DNA from: Artemisia argyi
Lineage: Eukaryota > Streptophyta > Magnoliopsida > Asterales > Asteraceae
NCBI GenBank assembly: GCA_030686995.1
Contig: CM060685.1
Span: 25,280,065 to 25,344,064 of the forward strand
Length of the DNA stretch: 64,000 nt
Direction: 5' to 3'
Both the position numbers and the translations under genes were made by a program. Shown here in pieces: positions 56,128 to 64,000 of this stretch. Below the pieces are notes generated by a model. The model had not been told where the DNA came from and made no database searches. It saw only the letters and a program-made list of their open reading frames with translations. Position 1 is the first letter of the stretch. Each line of letters starts with the position of its first letter.

Positions 56128-58172
56128 CTACGTGACCTCATCGTTGGTTTCACTCTCTAGGTCGTCTTCTAAACCAGTTTTGTACTCCGGACCTAGTTGC
56201 AAGCATTCTTTGTAGAAACCAAGCATCCTACTTTTCACATATTCTACTCCTCTACGTCTATCCTCATCATTCCTATAATAAGCTGCTTGCTTGTATTCCT
56301 TTTCGAAATTAGAGAGAAGGCGGTATTGCTCAATTTTGTAAGGCATTTGGTAGGCAATCTCATCGTTCTCTTCCTTGAATCTAACTATCCCTAAAGTTGG
56401 ATCATAACTCATCCTAGTGGCCTCAACAAATGGTTTTCCAAATATTATTTGGCTTAGGCAAGCATCTATCACCGGACGAGTGTCTTCTACTATCATAAAA
56501 TCGATCTCATAAGTGAGATTGCCTATAATCACATGCAATCTCTTCACTCTTCCTACAAAATTACTTATCAGATTCTTATTGGGCATCATCCTAAAATCAA
56601 GTTGTTTCTTCATCACCCAATTGTAATACGTCCTAGTCATGATGTTAACAGGAGATCTAGGATCGATGTAAGCTTTCCATATATGCATATGCCCGATGTT
56701 GCATGGTATGTTAATGTTAGAGGGGTCTCCCATTTTGATAAGGGATGTGCCAAGGATATATGGCCTCTCGGGACTATTGAATAAATCCTTATGGTATTCC
56801 CGTTCTTCCTTGGTGGGCAACTTATCAAAGTACGTCTCTATAGTTTCTACTTCCTCTAACCCTTTTTCCTTATTAACCTCAACTTCCCTATTTTCATCCC
56901 TAGTTTCGGTTTCTACTCCAACTTCATCCTTGTCACTTTCTTCTATTTCCTTATCTATTGGCTTAATGGTGACAACATTGACAAAGTGGACATGTTTAGA
57001 TGATGAGGGGTCCTTAATTTGGATTCCGCTATTGGTGTCCCTAGTGTCCTTCCTAGGTGTAGTTAACGCTTGGTTGTTGAGGGCTTTCAACAAGTTGTCT
57101 ATCTTGTTGGTCATCTCCGTTTGTTGTTGGTTGAATTCGGTTTCAAACTTAGCTATGCGAGCTTCTTAAGATGCCATGAACTTAGACATCAATCCTTCAA
57201 GATTGTTGGTACTACCATAGTTGTTAGAAGGATTGTTGTTGAAAGTACGGTTGGAGGGTGGACCGTTTGGTTGATAACGATTAGGCGGATTGGAAGAAGT
57301 GGGTTGATTTTATTTCCACCTAAGGTTTGGGTGAGTTTTCCAAGAGGGGTTGTATGAATCACCGTAAAGGTTTGGCTCAGGCTTGAAAGTGTACCACTTA
57401 TCTCCCGCTTCGTCGGTACGCGTGGATGCGTAATCCGCAAAAGCTGTTCCGGGGAGTTCCACACAATCACGAGTGTCATGGGGACCACTACATAATTCGC
57501 ATGAAGAAGTGATTTTATTCACTTGGCTTGAAGGCTTAGGAGCTTCGTAGGATTTCATGAGAAACTTGACTTGGTCCTCAAGTTCCATGATCCTACGGTC
57601 GGGCGTGCTAGAGTTGTTCGAAGGCAAGGATATTGCCTTGACCGTTTTGTTCAAATCACGGGGATCATTCCAACTTTCGTTGTCATAGAGAGCAAGATCT
57701 TCTATGAGTTCCCATGATTGTTCCGCACTTAGATCACGTAGCTTACCACCGGCCGATTGGTCAATGGCTCGCCTCGTGGAGAGATCGATATGGTCATAAA
57801 AGATTTGGACTTGGAGCCAAAGATCTATGCCATGATGAGGGACTTTTTGGAGTAAGTCCTTGAAACGAGTCCATGCTTCATAAAGAGATTCATTTTGACG
57901 TTGTTGGAACATCAAGATGTCATTTCTAAGCTTAGTAGTTCTCCCCGGTGGGAAAAATTGAGCAAGGAAACGAGTGGTGAGATCATCCCATGTGGTGATG
58001 GATCCCGTGGGTAAACGCTCAAGCCATTGACTAGCTTGATCCCGTAGAGAGAATTGGAATAGGCGTAATCGGGTTGTCTCTCTTGTTGCAATATCTAGGT
58101 CTATGGAGTCTACGATTTTAAGGAAGTCCTTAAGATGTTGGTTTGGATCTTCGGAACGAAGTCCATGGAATG
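56128..58172 (-). pseudogene. element D gag and protease-like region
   Basis: A 328-codon frame (57114-56128) joins the Gag C-terminus and the protease-like domain (AYIDPRSPVNIMTR at the active-site position). The Gag body (57915-57310 and upstream to 58172) carries LYEAWTRFKDLLQKVPHH and the knuckle CELCSGPHDTRDC. Two stops, at 57166-57168 (TAA) and near 57312, both correspond to CAA in copy C. It is cut off by element E. Confidence 0.85.
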
Positions 58173-58174
58173 CA

Positions 58175-61100
58175 TGATGAGTGTCTAAATACTCATCATT
58201 TTATACCAATCTGAACTGCCAAAACATCGAAAAACACTCAAATATGCATCATAATACTTAAAATATCTTAGAAGTGTGTTTTATATGTTTCAAATGCAAA
58301 ATAATCAAAAACAGATAAAAAACGTACAAAGTTTGCATAATTGGCAGTTTCAGTCCCTCAAGTTTCAAAAGTTGTCAAAACTAGCCCCTGGTAAATCAAA
58401 ACATGAAAAATATCATCAAAGGTCCTTAGGGATTCATAAGTTGTCAAGATTAGTCCTTTAAAGTTAAAAATTTCAAAATGACAACTTTAGTCCCTCAAGT
58501 TTGAAAAATGTCAAAATTAGTCCTTAAGGTTTTAAAAATGAGAAATTAATAAATTCAAACCTTGTACTATTCAACTTTGACAAAATTGGACCTTTTGATA
58601 ACATTTTGGGAAATTACATCTTTAGTCCCTTAAAAATCCAAAATTACATAAATGGTTCCTGGAGTTTGAGAAATTGGCAAAAAAGGTCCCTGGATATTAA
58701 AAATAAAAATATTACATCTTTGGTCCTTGGGTTATTCATAAATGGCATAAATGGTCCCTATAACTACTTTGGGAAAATTGCAAAATCAGTCCCTCAATTT
58801 TGTCTAAATTACAAAATTGGTCCTTGTTAAGTTATAATACAAACGGACCCTTTTATTATTAAACCAAAACCAAAACCAAGCCTAGTCCAAACAACCATAC
58901 TAGCCCACCCTTCCTTTTTCTTGGCCCAATCCACCCTCAGCCCATACACCCTTAATATAATAAAAACGGGTCAAACCCCGTTTGACCTCACCAATACCGC
59001 CAAATCACCTAACCACTATTCATCTCCCTCTCCAATCCTGAAACCAGCAAAACCATGGTGGTTTTCCACCACCTGTCCACCCCCAGGTCACTACCTACTC
59101 CTCTCCCACTCCCTTCCACCTCACAACCCTATCCCACACCACATTAAATGCCTTTCCCACCAATTTTCTAAAAAAGCTATTCCACGTCCTCTGTTTTCAT
59201 CATACAGCCCCAACTTGGCCTCCAAACTTTCTCCTTTGTCCCCTGACACCTCCACAAGCTCCCAAAACTTTTTAATTACAGAACTTTGGCCCCAAGTTAA
59301 CGTGTAGACTTTTTGGCGCCAAAAGCTAATTTAAACGGTGGAGATCAATTGGACAAAATCAAAGGCTCAGATGAAGTGGGAAAAGTCTTTGAGGACACCT
59401 GGAAGCTCATTCTCATCTATAAAGATCAAGAGAAGCAACGTGGATTACTATCTAGTTTATTTTTCAATAAATGTATGTCGAATTAATTAAGTTTTAAATT
59501 TTAGTGTAACTTAAGCTTTCAAAGTGTAATTTCCAGTATTATAAGTGTATTGTGAAACTTTTTAAGTAATCAATTTCAAGTTTGTATCTCTGTCTCAGTT
59601 TATGCAAGTTTACTCTTATATCAAAATTTCAAATAATCTCTAATGTTGTTTGTAGTGGATGGTAAGGATCAATAAGCTCACATAAGCTCCCAGGAAGCTC
59701 ATTAAAGCTTTTAGAAACCTTAAAACAAGATCTAGATATAAATAACTCATAAACACAAAAATAGTCAACGAAAGTCAAAGTATCATGTTCATGGTGTTCA
59801 TACTTGGAGCAAGGTGAATTCTGGATTGCCTTGGGTTAGTTAATCTGTGGAGATTATATAGGGTTGGATTTGAGGTCTTTGGTTCATGGTTTTGCAGGAT
59901 TGCATTTGGTAAGTCATAAATCTGATTTCCTTGTTTCTACTGTTACATACCTTATTAATCTGCTTATCTGATTTGTTTGTGCTTATTGAGTGTTGTTTAG
60001 GTAATTTATAGCTTAATATATATCACTTGTTCATTAGATATTGTAGGTACTTAAAATCCTAGGTTTAACAGTCAAACTAGTTTAAGTAGTATTATTGTGT
60101 GTTTGTGGTTACTCATTATTTCTTAACACTCATTTAGGTCTATTATCTCATAAAAAGTTGAATTGAAAAGTCTCATAAGCTCTGATAACCTTTAGCTTGT
60201 TAAATCACAAAACTGCTTTTATAAAGGAGTGTTTGGTTTTTGAGAGATCACCTAGTTCTCATAGGTATTGGTTGTCATATTTGGTTCAAACATGCTTCAT
60301 TGAGTTTCTGGAACTCATTTCATAAGTAATCACCTATGCTCATTTGAACAAAAAGTCAAGATCACTTAAATCATTCATCATCAGTTAACTGTATGGGATT
60401 TTGGATCCATAAACTTGCAAATCAGCTCATAAGTGTTTGTACTTGCTTAATTTAGTTTCATTTAGGCTTATTACATCATACTTGATAAGTAGGATTAGTT
60501 GTAATCTCATTAAAGTCAACTTAGATCATAATCTTAAAAGTCAAATTCACATTACTTCAGTTTTTTCTAAAATGGCCTGAATTCTTATGATTTTTGTGTA
60601 AGGTTTTAGAGTCTGAAAATTCTTGTGTGTATAATATACCAGTAGAACTTGAGATTCCCACTGTTGCCATAATTTTGTGATTTTTCTTGTCCAATCTACA
60701 CAGCATCAAAAACACTTGCAGGGGAAAGTACTCCCCTGCTACACAGACCATCATCTCACCACCACCACTTTGGTGGTAGTTTGTGGCTACCCTAGTGGGT
60801 CCCACACTTCCTAATTGGCTTCTTACAACCCCCTCCTACCAGGGTTCATACTTTGACCTTTTGTTTGACCTGTGCATCAGTGGACCCCACCAGAAATAAG
60901 CTCAAATCTCTGTCCCATTTTTGTCTCAGAAACCAAGTTTTGAATTGCTTATTGTGGTCTTGTGGCTTATTCTTATTGCTTATTTGGCTAAAACTTGATC
61001 AAACAAGTCTAAGTAACTTAGGTGAACCAGATTTCACCCTAGTGGACCCCACATAAGTCCATTTATGCTAAAATTCCTTCTTGGTCAAACTTGGTCAACT

Positions 61101-62309
61101 GTCAAGGCAAATAAGCAATCACAGTGCTTATTCTGGGTTTCTAAATTAGTTTTCTTTGTAAAAGTTTCATAATTTAAGTATTTTAATAGTTCTATAAAAG
61201 AAAAACCAGAAAAAGCTAAACTTAATTATAGTGATAGCTTCTATTTAATAGAAATTATCTATTTAATTTTCCTTTCAGCTTAATAATAAGCACTTTTCCA
61301 TTTTTATAATTTTCTTATTTTCCTATTACCTTTAAGTATTTAAAATAATTTTCTTCGATTTTTCCTAAACAGTTTACTATTTATTAGAATTAAAAGTAGT
61401 TTAAATAATTAAATAGGTAATATTAGTAATTAAATAGTTTTCTTTAATTTTAATTAACAATAGTAGAATTTTATATTTTTCCTAGGTTTTATAAATTAGT
61501 TAAGACTTTTAGAAAATAGTTTCATAATTTCCACTATTCATTTTCCAATTTTCTTATTTAATTTAATTAAATTAGATTTAAATTAATTAATAAGTAATTA
61601 ATTAGTCAAATAGCCTAAATATAATTTTTAGTAATTTTTTATAATTTTTTACGATTCCTGTGATGGTTAATTAGTTTTTTAAATTTTTCCATAATTTTAT
61701 AAGTCATTTTAGTATTATTAGTAATTTAAAATATTTTAATTAGTTTAAATAATATAATTAGTTTTTAATTAATAGAAAACTCATAAAAAGACAAAAATAT
61801 TTATTTTTATTTTTTATACTTTCTTCAAGTTCATTTTAAGTTTTAGAAATTATTTTTGCAAGTTTTTAGTTTAATTTGTAGTATTTATCATTTTTAGTTT
61901 TATTAAAATAATCAATTTCATAATTTTATTTTCATTTTAAATTTTCTTTTAATTTTAAGTTTTAAAAAGTTTCAATTGTACCCCCTGTAGTTTATAATTT
62001 GATAAAACCCACTTTTCTCTGTCTGTTATCTGATTTCATAATTTATGCTTTTGTGCTTATATCTGTTGTTTATATTATTCCATAATTGTTCAAATACCAA
62101 GCAATCAGTAGTATAATCATTCCCCAATCATTTTGGTTACTGTCCTCAGTACCACTCATTCTCCTAATCGTTCAAAATACAATTTCAATCTCGTTGGAAC
62201 TTAACGACCCGGGAATTTCCCTATATTTCCACGGTTAATATACCTTGCACTTTCTCCTAGGTGGGCCTATCAACTGCACCCGGTTGACTGGTTGGTTTAG
62301 GAGGAGTCA
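58175..62309 (+). repeat. putative long LTR of element E (about 4.1 kb)
   Basis: It starts TGATGAGTGTC exactly where element D is cut and ends GGAGTCA directly before the PBS. An initial hairpin TGATGAGT/ACTCATCA opens it. About 58340-58850 has degenerate repeats around AGTCCCT/GGTCCTT words spaced 25-45 bases apart; 61200-61980 is very AT-rich. The other LTR is outside the window, so this boundary is inferred. Confidence 0.6.
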
Positions 62310-62314
62310 AAATT

Positions 62315-62332
62315 TGGCGCCACTGCCGGGGA
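62315..62332 (+). other. primer binding site of element E, tRNA-Asp type
   Basis: TGGCGCCACTGCCGGGGA lies five bases after the LTR end, in the normal position for an Athila-like element. Confidence 0.85.
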
Positions 62333-62934
62333 GGTTGTTGCGTATTTCAAAACGGTTTAGGTTTAGTGGTTTTCAAAACCCCTCCTGTACAAATACCATC
62401 ACTTTGTAAAAATCAAAATCAAAACTGAAAAAGTTCATTAACACTTTTCCTGAAGTGTTAAAAACACCAAACAAATCAAAAACAACAAAACAAACTGTGA
62501 AGTTAAATTACTTCGTTATCTTTAAGATTACAACCTATACAGTTGGTTTAAGGTAAGTTCTGACATTAAATTGCGAACTGAAGAGGAATCCATTTATTTC
62601 CTCCCGCCAATCTGCGAGTAATCTTAAAGGAACAATTTCGGTTAACGAATCAGTTCCAAAAATATTGTCCAAGTTTTTCACCCATACACGAAAAGCCAAA
62701 AACATTTTATTGTGAATATAATTACATAAAAGTTTACCACCGAAAACCAAGGCAGAACACCTACCAACTGGGGGTGTGAACATAATAAGTTCCCAAACTT
62801 AAGATTTAAAACTTACCATTGTATCCTTGTGAATAGTGTACCTTTTTTAAAGGAGCTGTTCATTTGTGATTATTGGATTCAAGTTCACTGTCGTTTTGCC
62901 TCTGTCTTGTTTTGATTGATACCGTTTTTAGTGC

Positions 62935-64000
62935 ATGCGCACTCGTTCGCAAACAAAGCGTAATAAAGGAAAAAACGTAACTAAGTTACGTACTGTTGAA
63001 GAAAAGCAACCATCAAAAATGAACGACGATCCCCCATTCCCTCCCAAGGAGGAACCAGTTCCTGACACCCGAACAATGGAGGAACTGTGTCAACCTACCA
63101 TGCAAGGGAGGGGTGGACCCATTGCACCACTCACTATTGGAGCCACGGACTTTGGATTAAAACACCACATGATACAACAGATCCAGAATTCGTGCCAGTT
63201 CCACGGATTGCCGGGTGACGATGCTAACAAGCATCTCGGTAAATTTTTAACTGTCACCCAGAGTATGAAACAAAATGGCGTCACCGACGACGGCCTACGT
63301 TTGTACTTTTTTCCCTATTCCCTCACTCATCATGCGACTTCCTGGTTTGATCGACTTCCAAAGAATTTGATCCACACTTTTGATGAGATGATCACTAAAT
63401 TTCTGGCCAAATACTTTCCACCATCTATGGTCACAAAGCTGAGGAATGATATCAGCAACTTCAGACAGCTTCCCGAAGAGTCCTTATTTGAGGCATGGGA
63501 ACGTTACAAACTTGCTATTGATCGGTGTCCCAATCATAACATGCTTCTTGTCACCATTATTGATACCTTTTATAATGGTTTGACACTTCGTCATCGTGAC
63601 ACCATCAATGCTGCTGCTGGGGGCACCTTTATGAAAAGGACCCCTGAAGAGTGCTATGACTTAATCGAAAACATGACTGCCCATCATAATTTTTGGGACT
63701 CCTCTGCTGAGAGGAACGACTCATTTAAGTCAGTCACTCTGGCAAGCAATGAAATATCCATCCTAGCTAAAAAGCTCGATGATTTGTCTACAACAGTTTT
63801 GCGTATCCATCAGACAAATCATAATCAGGTCAAAGCTGTTAACCCAAGTTGTGAAACTTGCGGTGGTCCACATCCTTACACAGAGTGCCCAGCCTTCGGT
63901 GGCTCGGCTCGTGAAAACGTGTACGCAGCTCAAGGTTCCTATAATACGGGAGGTAATTCTTACCAACAGCAAGGAGATCGAAACCTTTTGAGCTACCGAT
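62935..64000 (+). CDS. gag: Athila-like Gag, partial at the window end
   Basis: The frame opens at ATG 62935 (MRTRSQTKRNKGKNV) and stays open for 355 codons to the edge. The Gag core includes FHGLPGDDANKHL, YFFPYSLTHHATSWF, KYFPPSMVTKLRNDI and SLFEAWERYKLAIDRCPNH. AAAGGTFMKRTPEE follows, then a zinc knuckle CETCGGPHPYTEC (CX2CX3HX4C). It has no internal stop, so the element may be young. It is not part of the degenerate A-D family, although knuckle form and PBS type agree. Confidence 0.9.
   Translation, partial: MRTRSQTKRNKGKNVTKLRTVEEKQPSKMNDDPPFPPKEEPVPDTRTMEELCQPTMQGRGGPIAPLTIGATDFGLKHHMIQQIQNSCQFHGLPGDDANKHLGKFLTVTQSMKQNGVTDDGLRLYFFPYSLTHHATSWFDRLPKNLIHTFDEMITKFLAKYFPPSMVTKLRNDISNFRQLPEESLFEAWERYKLAIDRCPNHNMLLVTIIDTFYNGLTLRHRDTINAAAGGTFMKRTPEECYDLIENMTAHHNFWDSSAERNDSFKSVTLASNEISILAKKLDDLSTTVLRIHQTNHNQVKAVNPSCETCGGPHPYTECPAFGGSARENVYAAQGSYNTGGNSYQQQGDRNLLSYR

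Larger units (their letters stand above)
50723..58174 (-). mobile_element. element D: gypsy-type family copy, cut by element E
   Basis: The outer LTR is 50723-51691 plus 53209-53652 (with a nested solo LTR). A conserved non-coding interior (53653-56127) and gag/protease-like region follow, ending at 58174 where element E begins. The 5' LTR and PBS are lost or beyond E. The flanking 5 bases at the LTR start are GGTTC. Confidence 0.85.
58175..64000 (+). mobile_element. element E: Athila-like gypsy retrotransposon, 5' half
   Basis: It comprises a putative LTR (58175-62309), PBS (62315-62332), leader, and intact gag running off the window. It inserted into element D, so it is younger than D. The left flank is ATGCA (58170-58174). 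Confidence 0.8.

Noticed and set aside
58921..59307. Pro/Ser-rich 128-codon ORF
   Set aside because: It lies inside the putative LTR of element E, without motif or homology I recognise, in a pyrimidine-rich stretch.

Overview
This is a plant nuclear window, from a eudicot and probably an Asteraceae (daisy family) genome. The evidence is intron-bearing plant genes, AT-rich spacers, LTR retrotransposons and MITEs. The family-level guess rests on the style of the Copia and Athila-like Gag proteins and is an inference.

Gene island (about 13.4-25.3 kb). Three host genes are present. (1) An intronless receptor-like kinase of the LecRK-S.2 type (13444-15921, +) has an intact kinase domain followed by a second, catalytically dead one. 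(2) A CML21/CML22-type EF-hand protein (CDS 16061-17485 or 17956, -) has four or five coding exons. (3) A PHR1-LIKE 2/3 type MYB-CC factor (18999-25263, -) has six coding exons. The CML22-PHL2 order matches, as I recall it, the adjacent Arabidopsis pair At3g24110-At3g24120. Introns and flanks carry MITEs and one SINE.

Left arm (1-13.4 kb). A minus-strand Copia element keeps gag, PBS and one LTR but lacks pol. It carries a small gene on the opposite strand with its own TATA box and poly(A) signal. Beyond it lie an LTR-like segment, a large foldback repeat, MITEs and gene-free AT-rich DNA.

Right arm (25.4-64 kb). This is a nest of transposons with no host gene that I recognise. Four copies (A-D) of one non-autonomous Ty3/gypsy-type family occupy 29.75-58.17 kb. 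They encode Gag and/or a degenerate retropepsin-like domain and show no RT, RNase H or integrase. C (42153-49831) is structurally complete: equal 1420-bp LTRs, TSD ACGAA, and a tRNA-Asp-type PBS. It inserted into the antisense accessory gene of a second Copia element. D carries a solo LTR nested inside its own LTR (TSD AAACT) and is cut by E (58175 to the window end), an Athila-like element with a roughly 4.1-kb putative LTR and an intact gag running off the window.

Most unusual features. (a) The U3 regions of the A-D family hold a dense array of short palindromes, TGACG-S-CGTCA, just upstream of the TATA box. A diverged neighbouring LTR has the same layout with ATACG-S-CGTAT. (b) The Copia antisense accessory protein has an N-terminal SUMO-interaction-like motif, acidic stretches and a basic tail, and is seen in two copies. 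(c) The four A-D copies conserve a protease-like domain that has lost the active-site glycine, plus several conserved hairpins in their non-coding interior.
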